Shown one piece after another: positions 9,163 to 18,291 of a stretch of DNA of 64,000 bases; position 1 is the first letter of the stretch; each line of letters opens with the position of its first letter. The stretch comes from Providencia alcalifaciens (GTDB taxonomy: Bacteria > Pseudomonadota > Gammaproteobacteria > Enterobacterales > Enterobacteriaceae). The notes under the pieces are model-generated. The model was given only the letters and a program-made list of their open reading frames with translations. It had not been told where the DNA came from and searched no databases. The DNA lies in NCBI RefSeq assembly GCF_915403165.1, contig NZ_OU659204.1, forward strand, positions 682,001 to 746,000. The letters run 5' to 3'. Made by a program: the position numbers and the translations under genes.

Positions 9163-11952
9163 CTATGGCGTCATCATAAATACTTTTTGATTTTGCCCTA
9201 AGTATTTACCAGCCAATTGATTTATCTGCGGGCGTGTTAAGGACTCAATCACCGCTCGTTCTTGCGTTAAGCGCTGATATTGCCCATCATCCGTCGCAAC
9301 TTGCGCGAGGGCTTCAGTCCAATAGCTTGAGCTATCGGTGACTTGCGCATTTTCGGTGAGCCAAATGTTTTTTGCTTCCGTTAACTCTTTTTCCGTCACT
9401 CCCGTTTGGCGCAGCTGCGCAACAGTATTGTGCGCTAAAGTCACCATTTCTGATGCACGTTCTGGTGCAGTGGTGAAATTTAAACGTCCGGTGTAATACG
9501 GCTGTGGTTTTTTCGCTAACATTTGCGAGAAACTCAGGGCATAAATGCCGCTGGCTTTTTCACGTAATTCGCTACGCAGGCGTTGGCTAACAATGGTATC
9601 AATTAGTTGCAGAGCCAGCTGATCTTGCTGAGACCACTGCGCTGGTGCAGCGAACTGAATGCTTACCATGCTCTTATCGCTGCTACTGATCGGATATTGC
9701 TGATTAAAGCTTGCCATCTTCGGCATGATCCCTTGGTTGCGCCATGCCAGTTTGCCATCATGGGCAGGTAGCGTCGCGACCCATTGCTCCAGTAGTGGTT
9801 TCAGCTCGCGGGCATTCATCGCACCGGTGATCACCAATGTCATATCTGAAGTTGAGGTGAGTAACTGACGATTCGCTTGCTGAAGTTGCTGAGCGGTAAA
9901 GGTTTTCCAAGCCCCTTCAGGGGAGATCACGAGAAGCTCGCCATGCTGGTAACTCTGTTGATTAATATGGTCGAGGAATGTGCGCTCTACGGGCATTTTC
10001 GATAAATTCAGTGCGAAAGCCTGTTTTTGTTGCTCGAGTTTCTCTCCGCTAAACTGTGGTGCGGTCAGCTTTAAATTCAGTAACTGCAACGCGGTTTCGA
10101 GATTATCAACGGGGGTTTTACCGCGATAACCGTGGTTAAGCAGCTCGCTATAAGGGCGAACGCTGACCTGATTTTGCTTGGCTAATAACGCCAAATCACG
10201 AGCGCTGTAATTGCCATAACCGCTGCTTTCTGGCAGCTTCATTGCCCAGTCGGTTAAGCCTGCGGTTTGCAGTGTTTCAAGGGAACGTCCACCCGGTAGC
10301 TGTAAGTTAAACTGAATATCATCTTTAAGATTTTTATCCGTTTTAACAATCACTTTAATGCCATTGCTGAGTGTCCACTGTTCCGTTTTTTCGATAGGAA
10401 GTGACGCTTGTTCAGTAATTGTGCCTTTTGCTACAACGGGTAATTTCAGGCTAATGGCTTGAGAACGCAGCGTGAATGGCCCCGGTTGTGTTTGGCGAAT
10501 ACGTTGCCACTGTTCACTGAAGGTTTGTTTGTTCACTGCCTTTTCATCGGTATCAGGGCCAATCAGCGCTAAGCGTGGAGATGCGACCTGTAAAAGGCTA
10601 GCCACATGGCGCTGTAAATCTTGAGGTTGGATATTTTTGGTTAATTGGTAGCTATTATCCAACTGCTGACGTTTGTTCCACATCGGCATCTCATATTCGA
10701 GTGCGGTGGTCAGCTGCCCTGCTAAGTATTCATTACTATAACGCTGCTCGGAACCTGCTTGTTGGCTAAGTTTTTTCAACATGCCTTGTTTAGCGCTATC
10801 CAGTTCTTGCTGAGTCACAGGCTCAGTCGCTAAGCGTTGCAGTTCAGTAAACAGAATTTCGGTAGCGCCCGCGTAATCATTGCCTTTTGGATGGATGATC
10901 ATTAGCTGCTGAAGGCGTTGGTTATCCAGCATTGCCCCTTGTTCATTAATACTAATGGACGGCAAAACACCATTATCCACCATCACGGAAAAACGTTGAT
11001 TCAAGATGGTTAACCATAAATTATCCATCAGGTCGTCGGTTTGACCTTGGCGAGTATTCAGCGGTGCGGAGACATTTTTTTGCAGTGAAAACTGAACGTA
11101 GCGCGCGCCTTGTTCCTTATCAAATACCCCTTGAACGAGCATATTGTTGGAATCGGCAAAGCGCTTCCATTCTGGGGAATCTTGGGAAATTTTTTCAGGC
11201 TTCGGTAATGCAAATAAGGTTTTTACTTCATCACGTACTGTCGATGCGCTGAAATCCCCAATAATCAATAAGCTCATGCGCTGAGGCTGATACCACGTTT
11301 TGTAGTAGGCCTTGGCTTGCTCAATAGGGGCTTGGCGAACCACATCAAGGGAGCCAATAGGGTTACGCTCTACGTAGCGGCTACCGTGGTAACGTAATTT
11401 TTCGAGGCTATCATTAATGCGATAGCCCATACCTTGACGTAAGCGCCACTCTTCAATAATGACTGGGCGCTCTTTTTCAAATGCCTCGGTATCGAAGGTC
11501 ATATTTGCAGCCCAATCTGCCATCACTTGTAACCCAGTACTGACTTGCGCTGGCGTGGCATTTGGCAGTGACAATTTATATAAGGTGCTGTTGATGCTGG
11601 TGATCGCATTAACGTGGCTACCGAGTTTAAGCCCTTGTTGTTCTAATTGCTTAAAGCCTGTGGTACCCGGAAAGTGTTGGGTGCCTTTAAACGCCATATG
11701 CTCAGTAAAATGGGCTAAACCGAGTTGCTGTTCGGTTTCCTGCAATGAACCTGCATTGACCAATAAACGCAGCTCGACCCCGGGTTGGTTGCGTTGAAGC
11801 AGATAAACTTGCAGCCCATTATCGAGTTGATAATGTTGCAAATCTTGACGTACTGGCAGCAATGTTTGTTCGCCAGATTGTCGAGGTGCGCCGTTAACAC
11901 AACCGCCTAAAAGTGCCGCAACAACGGCGACCAAGGTAATTTTACGAAGCAT
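9163..11952 (-). CDS. pqqL: M16 zinc protease, PqqL/FusC-like, predicted lipoprotein
   Basis: Large two-domain M16 metallopeptidase, 929 residues, close to E. coli PqqL (931). The inverted zinc motif HFTEH is at residues 81-85, with a further glutamate near residue 161 in KERPVIIEEW. The second half is the inactive partner domain. FusC of Pectobacterium, in the same family, cleaves imported ferredoxin in the periplasm to release iron. The N-terminus has a hydrophobic stretch ending in LLGGC, a lipobox, which suggests membrane anchoring facing the periplasm. The gene overlaps the end of the ABC-protein gene by 11 bases, so the two are surely co-transcribed. The substrate here is unknown. Confidence 0.85.
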   Translation of the reverse strand: MLRKITLVAVVAALLGGCVNGAPRQSGEQTLLPVRQDLQHYQLDNGLQVYLLQRNQPGVELRLLVNAGSLQETEQQLGLAHFTEHMAFKGTQHFPGTTGFKQLEQQGLKLGSHVNAITSINSTLYKLSLPNATPAQVSTGLQVMADWAANMTFDTEAFEKERPVIIEEWRLRQGMGYRINDSLEKLRYHGSRYVERNPIGSLDVVRQAPIEQAKAYYKTWYQPQRMSLLIIGDFSASTVRDEVKTLFALPKPEKISQDSPEWKRFADSNNMLVQGVFDKEQGARYVQFSLQKNVSAPLNTRQGQTDDLMDNLWLTILNQRFSVMVDNGVLPSISINEQGAMLDNQRLQQLMIIHPKGNDYAGATEILFTELQRLATEPVTQQELDSAKQGMLKKLSQQAGSEQRYSNEYLAGQLTTALEYEMPMWNKRQQLDNSYQLTKNIQPQDLQRHVASLLQVASPRLALIGPDTDEKAVNKQTFSEQWQRIRQTQPGPFTLRSQAISLKLPVVAKGTITEQASLPIEKTEQWTLSNGIKVIVKTDKNLKDDIQFNLQLPGGRSLETLQTAGLTDWAMKLPESSGYGNYSARDLALLAKQNQVSVRPYSELLNHGYRGKTPVDNLETALQLLNLKLTAPQFSGEKLEQQKQAFALNLSKMPVERTFLDHINQQSYQHGELLVISPEGAWKTFTAQQLQQANRQLLTSTSDMTLVITGAMNARELKPLLEQWVATLPAHDGKLAWRNQGIMPKMASFNQQYPISSSDKSMVSIQFAAPAQWSQQDQLALQLIDTIVSQRLRSELREKASGIYALSFSQMLAKKPQPYYTGRLNFTTAPERASEMVTLAHNTVAQLRQTGVTEKELTEAKNIWLTENAQVTDSSSYWTEALAQVATDDGQYQRLTQERAVIESLTRPQINQLAGKYLGQNQKVFMMTP

Positions 11953-13648
11953 ATTCTGGGGCTCCTGTCATAAATGGGGTATTTTGCGTTGTTTCAGATA
12001 AACGCAGATGCTTATCAGCTAATTGGTCAATAAAGCCTTGGTGGCTAACCAAAATGATGCTGCTGGCGGGAAGCTGAGCTTTCAGCATATTCAGTAAAGC
12101 GAGTGCACTCGGCTCATCAAGAGCGGAGGTCATTTCATCCAATAGCATTAACTTCGGTCGATTCAGAAGCAGTCGCGCAAACATAATGCGCTGCTGTTCA
12201 CCGCCAGAAAGTCGGTTGTTCCAATCGGTTTCCAAAGACAGTTGTGAATGAAGTTTTTCCAACCCAACAAGGGTCAGCGCATATTTCAGATCCGCAGCCG
12301 CAAATTGGCTGGCATCTTGTGGGTAAGCCAATAAATTATCTAAACGGCTTATTGGTAAATAAAGCCGTTGTGGGATCCACATTAAGTTATCCGTACGTGT
12401 AATTTTGCCGTCAAAAAATGGCCAATGACCGCTTAATGTGCGCAGTAACGTGGATTTACCAATACCAGAACGACCGGAGATCAACATCAGCTCACCGCTG
12501 TTGATGCTAAGATCAATGGCGCTCAGTAGTAGGCGATGATCTGCCGTAAATAGGCTCAAGTTTGCCGTTAACGGTACGCTATCTTCGTTGATCGTGGCTT
12601 CTGGGGTTTTATCGTTTTCCAATAACACCACGAAGTTATACAGACGCGCGACGGTGGCTTGCCATGCCGCAATCTCTTTATAGGCAAAAATAAACCAACC
12701 CAATGAAGTCGCTACACTGGTGAACGCTTGACGTAGCTGCATTAATCCACCCAGCATAATTTCACCCGCTAAAAACTTAGGTAATGCGAGCAAAACAGGG
12801 GCGAGGGCGGTGACTTGCTGATAGCCAACGGTATAAAACGATAAATTACGTTCGCAGCGAATGAGCTGATTCCAGTTACGAATAATTTCACTGAAACGTG
12901 CCATTAGCTCTTTACGATCTTGGCTTTCACCCCTTTGCCCTGCGATAGCATCCCCATGTTGGCGGCAATTAATCAGTGAACTACGGTAATCGGCTTCACG
13001 ACGCTGTTTATCCATATGCAGGCGGCGCAGTGGGAAACCGATGAGTTGGGTAAATGCGATCCCGATAATGGTGTAAATAATACAGGCCCAGAACATATAG
13101 CCCGGAATGGTCCAATCACTGTCGGCGAAACTCAATGAGAGGCTTCCTGAAAGCGTCCACAAAATCGCAGCAAAGGAGATTAATGTCAGCATTGAGTGCA
13201 GGAAGGTGACTAACAGATTTAATGTGGATTCAATCAGTAAGCGAATATCTTCCGCGATACGTTGGTCTGGGTTATCGGGCTCTTGGGATGCGAGCCTCAG
13301 CATATAGTGCTTACTGTTACTGGAAAGCCAACGACCGAGCACTTGCTCAGTCATGCCTTTACGCCAACGGATAATCAGCATCTGCTTGAGGTAGGTGCCC
13401 ATCACCACCACAAAAATCAGTCCGCTGACTAAAATCACAAAGTATTGCAGCAGCCCATACAGTGCTTGTCCGTCCAGCTTTTGCAGGGCGTTATAGAAAT
13501 CCCCGTTCCACATGTTCATTTTGACATTGAACCAGACGGAAGAAAGAGTAAGCCCTAACGAGGCAAACAGCAGCACCCAGCACAAAAGGGCAGCACGCTG
13601 CCCCCAAAAAGGTTTAACTAAATAGAAAAATTGTTTAATGGTCTTCAT
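11942..13648 (-). CDS. yddA: YddA/FusD-like ABC transporter (fused membrane and ATPase domains)
   Basis: Inner-membrane ABC protein of 568 residues. The N-terminal part carries about six hydrophobic segments and resembles the SbmA/BacA-type membrane domain (ABC_membrane_2). The C-terminal ATPase domain shows Walker A SGRSGIGKST, signature LSGGEQQR and Walker B LMLLDEMTSAL. It aligns with E. coli YddA, whose gene lies with yddB and pqqL, and with FusD of the ferredoxin-uptake locus. The role proposed for the family is clearing or moving peptides after proteolysis, but this is not settled. It lies 47 bases after the receptor gene and overlaps the protease gene. Confidence 0.85.
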   Translation of the reverse strand: MKTIKQFFYLVKPFWGQRAALLCWVLLFASLGLTLSSVWFNVKMNMWNGDFYNALQKLDGQALYGLLQYFVILVSGLIFVVVMGTYLKQMLIIRWRKGMTEQVLGRWLSSNSKHYMLRLASQEPDNPDQRIAEDIRLLIESTLNLLVTFLHSMLTLISFAAILWTLSGSLSLSFADSDWTIPGYMFWACIIYTIIGIAFTQLIGFPLRRLHMDKQRREADYRSSLINCRQHGDAIAGQRGESQDRKELMARFSEIIRNWNQLIRCERNLSFYTVGYQQVTALAPVLLALPKFLAGEIMLGGLMQLRQAFTSVATSLGWFIFAYKEIAAWQATVARLYNFVVLLENDKTPEATINEDSVPLTANLSLFTADHRLLLSAIDLSINSGELMLISGRSGIGKSTLLRTLSGHWPFFDGKITRTDNLMWIPQRLYLPISRLDNLLAYPQDASQFAAADLKYALTLVGLEKLHSQLSLETDWNNRLSGGEQQRIMFARLLLNRPKLMLLDEMTSALDEPSALALLNMLKAQLPASSIILVSHQGFIDQLADKHLRLSETTQNTPFMTGAPEYAS

Positions 13649-13695
13649 GACACTATTTCTTCGTTATGGAGTTTGACATTGCTCACGGCTATCAC

Positions 13696-16470
13696 TTAGA
13701 GATCGTAATTCACTTGCAGCCAGAACTGGCGACCCGGATCATAAGATTTGATCGTGCGGTCATCGAACATAAAGCGGTCTGCAATATTTTTATTATTCAG
13801 TACGTTATTCACTTCAACAGAGAATCCAAAGCCGTAAGCAAAGTCGGGTTTCCAGCCTAGGCGGGTATCCCATGTGTATTTGCTAGCAAAGTTTTGCTTG
13901 GTGTATTTGCGTAACTGACCATATTCAGGATCGGTGTAGTAGGCGTTGTCATAGCGAACGGCTTGATCACGAGAACCCCACCATTGCAGGCGGTTGTACC
14001 ATGTAACGTCATACTCATCCCAAACACTGGTCATCTCTAGGTTAAGCTTAATCGGCGAGTTAAAGCTGGTGGATGGCAGTTTTGATGAATCAATCACTTT
14101 ACCGTCGTACCACACTTTGTTGAGGTTAACTTTATTACCCGGATCGAATGAGTTATAGCCAGAGTCTTTTGGTGTATTACTTTCGCTTTGCTGCCATGTG
14201 AACGAGGCGGTCATAACGTGGGATGCCTCTGCCCATTCCCATGGTTGGCTATTGTTGACAGATAATGTCACGGTATCGTGAGAGCTGCGTCCACCGTTGT
14301 CGTACATACGGATGCTGCGTTTATTTTCATCGCGGCTGTTGTACTTAGTACGGGTACGCACTTCGTCGTAGCCTTCACGGTGAACATACTGTAAGCGCCA
14401 AGTGGTCGATAAGATTTCTTGTTGCAGCGCGAGGGTGAGCTCATCGTTATAAGGGGTTTTAAGGGAGTCGATCCCTTCGTAGTCTTTTTTGTTGTCCCAT
14501 TTATTATTTTCGGGGATCAGTGAGCATGGGTCGAAATATCCTGCACATGTTTGCATGCCACCATTTTGTGCCCCATACAGAGCATAAGTTAGCATTGAGC
14601 GACCGTAATAGCGGTTCGCACCAGCAATTAACAGCGTTTTCTTATCGCCAAATAAGTCATAGGTACCTGAAAGACGAGGGGCAACGTTGGTGCGATTAAC
14701 AAAGTCATCGCGATCAAGACGAACCCCAGGGCGTAAGGTTAATTTTCCGTATTGAATATTGTCATCAAGGAAGATGGCGTAATTGGTATAATCTGCGGAG
14801 TAGCTGCCTTTTTTAAAGCGGCTGATATTCGTTAAGCTCCCAGAGTAGTCATCACCCATAAGATTTCCAGAATAAGTATATTGGAAATAATCATGGTCAC
14901 GGACATAAGTCCCTTTGGTGTAATTGATTTCAGCCCCTGCGGTTGGCTGGTGAGTTAACCCTAAGTTATCTTCTTGCGGATTAAAACGCATAACCGTTTT
15001 CAGACTATGGGTATTTTGTTTCGACTCTAAATCCCCCAGTCCTCCACTATTGCGTTCTGTGGTGCCAAGGTAGTTGTAGTCATCATCGAATTTGATTGCT
15101 CGCACCATCAATGAATATTTTTGATCGTTTTTACGATCATCTTTCAAGCTTTGAGTATTGGCGGTCGCTTCAAATTGACCTAAATCGAATTGATGTTTGA
15201 ATACAGCGGTCAAGCCTAACCCATCATGGGTTGAGTCATAGCCAGAATTACTGATTGATGAAGAAAATAAACGACTATCATAAGAGGCGTAATTGGCTGA
15301 TAAGTCTAATGAGCTCTTCTCTGATAAATTCATCGAATACTTCAAGAAGTAGTTATCGGAGGTACGACGCTGATTTTTTTTACCCGAGTCTGAGTAGATA
15401 GGCTCAATTGTATTATTTTCTAAAACATAGGCTTCGCCACCCGTCACCGTCATCGGAATGTTTGAACTACGGCGAGATGCTGAGAATACCACACCTGAAT
15501 TTTCCGTTACGCCCAATTCAAACCAGCCACCAAAATCATTTTTATCGTAGCGATTCTGGAAACGAGCTGGGTTGGCGGTATCGTTTTTGGTGGTATCGAT
15601 AGACTGGTTAGAATCGTGGAACAGATTATTCCAGCCAGAACGGGTTAAGCGGTAGTATGCGTGAGCGCTATTTTCCCCTTGCCAACGGCGGCTATTTACC
15701 TCAACGGTTCCTCCCGTAAAGCCACCGAATTCCACTGGGATGTTGTTATCATAAACAGCCATGCTATCAATCAAGCGGCTGTCGATGTAAATCCCTTGGT
15801 CGCTGCTGCTGAGTTTGGTGGCGGTTTCCCCTAAACCATTATCGGCAGGGTCAAAGTCATTGTTGAAGCTGACACCGTCAAGGCGATAGGCGTTCTGGTA
15901 GCTACTGGAACCATGAATAGAAATACGTGAAGGCTTAATTTCCCCTTGGTTCATGGAGTTGCTATCGTTATTGGCAAACTGCACCGCAGGGTTGGTTTTC
16001 ATCAAATCGGTAATATTGCCGTCACCAGTATTTTTTTGGCTGATCTCTTCTGAGGTGACATATTGCGGCGCAGACATGACGTCCATGGCAGGGTGATTTT
16101 GCACCACGCCAGACACTTGAGTTTCAGGTAAAACTAACGTGCCTTGGTTTAAATTTTGAGGACGAATAACCAGCATGCCGTTTTCGTTAACCAGCTCTAA
16201 CCCGCTACCAATAAGAATTTTTTGTAATGCGGTTTGTGGGGTATAGCTGCCAGAAAGCGCAGGAGCGCGCAGCCCGTTGAGCTGGCTTTTGTCATACAGA
16301 AGTGAAACCTGACCTTGGCGACTGATTTGATCAATCGCACTTGCCAATCCTTGTTCTGGTAATGAGAAAGTAATTTCTTGGGCGATAGCAGATTGGCTGA
16401 CTAAAGCACTGGTGACCGCCAGTGACAGCGCAATCGGCTTGAATCGACCGAGTGTGAATTGAATTGCCAT
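13696..16470 (-). CDS. TonB-dependent outer-membrane receptor with N-terminal STN signalling domain (FusA-like by context)
   Basis: Outer-membrane receptor of 924 residues. A signal peptide ends near residue 30 (SQSAIAQ). Residues about 31-105 form an STN domain, the part that contacts a FecR-type anti-sigma factor. A plug domain follows (about 130-260) with the usual arginine/glycine-rich blocks, then a beta-barrel ending in QVNYDL. Two cysteines (TCAGYFDPC) lie in a likely surface loop. Location upstream of an ABC protein and an M16 protease matches FusA and E. coli YddB, suggesting uptake of an iron-containing protein. Unlike what I recall of those receptors, this one has the STN domain, fitting the adjacent fecI/fecR genes. 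The ligand is unknown. Confidence 0.85.
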   Translation of the reverse strand: MAIQFTLGRFKPIALSLAVTSALVSQSAIAQEITFSLPEQGLASAIDQISRQGQVSLLYDKSQLNGLRAPALSGSYTPQTALQKILIGSGLELVNENGMLVIRPQNLNQGTLVLPETQVSGVVQNHPAMDVMSAPQYVTSEEISQKNTGDGNITDLMKTNPAVQFANNDSNSMNQGEIKPSRISIHGSSSYQNAYRLDGVSFNNDFDPADNGLGETATKLSSSDQGIYIDSRLIDSMAVYDNNIPVEFGGFTGGTVEVNSRRWQGENSAHAYYRLTRSGWNNLFHDSNQSIDTTKNDTANPARFQNRYDKNDFGGWFELGVTENSGVVFSASRRSSNIPMTVTGGEAYVLENNTIEPIYSDSGKKNQRRTSDNYFLKYSMNLSEKSSLDLSANYASYDSRLFSSSISNSGYDSTHDGLGLTAVFKHQFDLGQFEATANTQSLKDDRKNDQKYSLMVRAIKFDDDYNYLGTTERNSGGLGDLESKQNTHSLKTVMRFNPQEDNLGLTHQPTAGAEINYTKGTYVRDHDYFQYTYSGNLMGDDYSGSLTNISRFKKGSYSADYTNYAIFLDDNIQYGKLTLRPGVRLDRDDFVNRTNVAPRLSGTYDLFGDKKTLLIAGANRYYGRSMLTYALYGAQNGGMQTCAGYFDPCSLIPENNKWDNKKDYEGIDSLKTPYNDELTLALQQEILSTTWRLQYVHREGYDEVRTRTKYNSRDENKRSIRMYDNGGRSSHDTVTLSVNNSQPWEWAEASHVMTASFTWQQSESNTPKDSGYNSFDPGNKVNLNKVWYDGKVIDSSKLPSTSFNSPIKLNLEMTSVWDEYDVTWYNRLQWWGSRDQAVRYDNAYYTDPEYGQLRKYTKQNFASKYTWDTRLGWKPDFAYGFGFSVEVNNVLNNKNIADRFMFDDRTIKSYDPGRQFWLQVNYDL

Positions 16471-16553
16471 GGATATCCCTTATTCTTAAGCTGCACGAAA
16501 AATGTGCTAAAAAGTCGTCAATAAAAATGAAGCTACTTAAGAAGAGGGTGAAA

Positions 16554-16568
16554 TGAGAATTATCCTCA
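16554..16568. promoter_or_regulatory. Fur-box-like palindrome before the receptor gene
   Basis: TGAGAATTATCCTCA fits the 7-1-7 Fur palindrome (TGATAAT-N-ATTATCA) at 11 of 14 positions. It lies in the 118-base gap between the fecR-like stop and the receptor start, where a receptor promoter would be expected. Confidence 0.5.
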
Positions 16569-16588
16569 CCTGCAAATGAAAATATTTT

Positions 16589-17590
16589 TTATTTATTTTT
16601 TTTGTTTTGGATAATCAAAAGGTTATTTTTATCCTGATACACGACTTGCACAGGAAGGAGGGAGGGAAGAGCCTGAAAAAAGGTATCTGGCTGTTGAAGG
16701 TTGATGCGTCCAGATATTTTCCGGTTAGCTAAATTGCTCGGGGAGAGTTCAACCTGAAAGTCGGAATAGGTTTTTAATTCAGACAGGACTTCACCAAGGG
16801 GTTTATCCACAAAGCTGAGTTCACCAAAACGCCATCTTGCCACCTCTTGTGGGATGACTGAATTGAGCGCGATTTTGCCATTGATATTTGGGCTTAGCGC
16901 ACTTTGCCCAGCAAGCAGTAATACGGGTTTTTGATGGTTGAGGCTTTGAAAGCTTACAATCCCTTGGCTGACATTGACCGCTACCTGCTCGCCTTTTTTA
17001 TTCACTTCAAATTCCGTACCCACCACTTGAATTCGTCTCTGATCGACGTTGATAACAAACGGGCGATAAGGATTGGACTTCACTTTAAAGTAAGCGGAAC
17101 CTTGGTCTAAATAGAGCTGGCGGATCGGTGTTTCATAAGCGACTCGAATGCGGGTATCGCGATTGAGAAAAAGCTGAGAGCCATCCGACAACGTCACCTC
17201 TTTGGTGGAGTCAGTGGAAACCAGCGTCATGTTATTGAGCAACATGGAGGGAAGCTGGCTGTAAGGTAAAAACAGGACCGCGGCGATAAAACAGGCGGCA
17301 ACGAGATGGCCGAGAGGCTTCCAAAACGATGAAAAGCCGAATTTTGAAGTCGTCTGTTTAACAGGCTCAGGGCGTGGAACTTTTTCAATATCTTGCCAAA
17401 TTCCCGCGATTGCCTCATAGGCATCCTCATGGGTTTTTGAAGCACGTAACCAGGTTTTAAATTCTTGAGATTGTTGGTCACTGAGCCGTTGGCTATGGAC
17501 ACGGGTAAACCACAGCGCCGCATCTTCGTCGATACGTTGTTGCTCGACTGACGAGGTATTTTCTGGCTGCTGGGTTTGGTTATTTGCCAT
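16589..17590 (-). CDS. FecR-like anti-sigma factor
   Basis: Single-pass inner-membrane regulator of 333 residues. The cytoplasmic N-terminal part has the typical FecR start, EDAALWFTRVHSQRLSDQQ, followed by a tryptophan-containing FKTWL segment. A membrane segment lies at about residues 90-112. The periplasmic FecR domain follows, and the C-terminal region resembles the secretin/TonB-interacting domain. Proteins of this type hold or activate a FecI sigma factor after receiving a signal from the STN domain of a loaded receptor. The start ATG shares one base with the stop of the sigma gene, so translation is coupled. It is probably the regulator of the downstream import operon. Confidence 0.85.
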   Translation of the reverse strand: MANNQTQQPENTSSVEQQRIDEDAALWFTRVHSQRLSDQQSQEFKTWLRASKTHEDAYEAIAGIWQDIEKVPRPEPVKQTTSKFGFSSFWKPLGHLVAACFIAAVLFLPYSQLPSMLLNNMTLVSTDSTKEVTLSDGSQLFLNRDTRIRVAYETPIRQLYLDQGSAYFKVKSNPYRPFVINVDQRRIQVVGTEFEVNKKGEQVAVNVSQGIVSFQSLNHQKPVLLLAGQSALSPNINGKIALNSVIPQEVARWRFGELSFVDKPLGEVLSELKTYSDFQVELSPSNLANRKISGRINLQQPDTFFQALPSLLPVQVVYQDKNNLLIIQNKKNK

Positions 17591-18126
17591 TACGGATGAT
17601 TGCTCTGATCGTCTAGATATTTTTTACAATGCACTAATGCCGCTGCAATATGTTTTTCCACCATACTGATAGAAATTTCCATACGCTCTGCAATTTCACT
17701 TTGAGATAACCCATCAAAGCGATACAGCAAAAAGGCTTCTTTACGTCGTGGAGGCAAAAGATCAATCGCCTCGCCAAGTCGCGCAATCCGCTGTTGGTGC
17801 TCTAAAATTTCGCTAGGATCGGCAGTGGTTTGCTCAAAACTTTGTTCGTGCACCACTTCATCAATTGAGGTATGAGACTGGCTCTGTTGATGATTCCGTC
17901 GCCAATGGTCAATTAACACATTGCTAGCGATTTTAAACAGATAAGCACGGTTCTCCTTCACAGGATCCTGTGCTTTACGGTTTAGCCATAGTGTAAACAC
18001 ATCCTGTGATAAATCATCCGCATCGTTACTATTACCTAGTCGACTGCGGAAAAATCGCACAAGCTGACCGTAGGTTGATTGATATGCGCCGCTTATTTTG
18101 CGGGCAAGGGATTTATCGATAGTCAT
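17590..18126 (-). CDS. FecI-like ECF RNA polymerase sigma factor
   Basis: Extracytoplasmic-function sigma factor of 178 residues. Sigma region 2 spans roughly residues 10-85, including DADDLSQDVFTLWL and the DNA-melting stretch ending in NVLIDHWRR. Region 4 is visible in LPPRRKEAFLLYRFDGLSQSEIAERM. By analogy with FecI it should direct transcription of the receptor operon when FecR transmits a signal from outside. It faces the tonB-like gene across a 165-base divergent region that carries a good Fur-box match, so iron starvation is the likely trigger. Confidence 0.9.
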   Translation of the reverse strand: MTIDKSLARKISGAYQSTYGQLVRFFRSRLGNSNDADDLSQDVFTLWLNRKAQDPVKENRAYLFKIASNVLIDHWRRNHQQSQSHTSIDEVVHEQSFEQTTADPSEILEHQQRIARLGEAIDLLPPRRKEAFLLYRFDGLSQSEIAERMEISISMVEKHIAAALVHCKKYLDDQSNHP

Positions 18127-18223
18127 TTTCTGGTGTCAAAAGTGAAAATAGTTTAATAATTAGCTCAAATTGACTTTATAAATTAAATCAATGCCTTGTA
18201 GTTACTATTGTTATTTTATTAAT

Positions 18224-18242
18224 AATAATGAATATCATTTTG
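18224..18242. promoter_or_regulatory. Fur box between the fecI-like and tonB-like genes
   Basis: The 19-base sequence matches the classical Fur consensus GATAATGATAATCATTATC at 14 of 19 positions. It lies midway between two divergent starts, so one bound Fur dimer could repress both directions. Confidence 0.65.
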
Positions 18243-18291
18243 ATTTGTATTATGCCTATAATCAGCGAAAAATAAAGATGTGAGGCAAAAT

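Noticed and set aside
11459..11797. 112-codon plus-strand ORF inside the M16 protease gene
   Set aside because: Antisense shadow of a strongly conserved coding region, with no family resemblance.
16589..18126. Ferric citrate (fecIR) identity
   Set aside because: The sigma and anti-sigma factors are FecI/FecR-like, but no fecABCDE follows. The downstream genes are receptor, YddA-like ABC protein and M16 protease.
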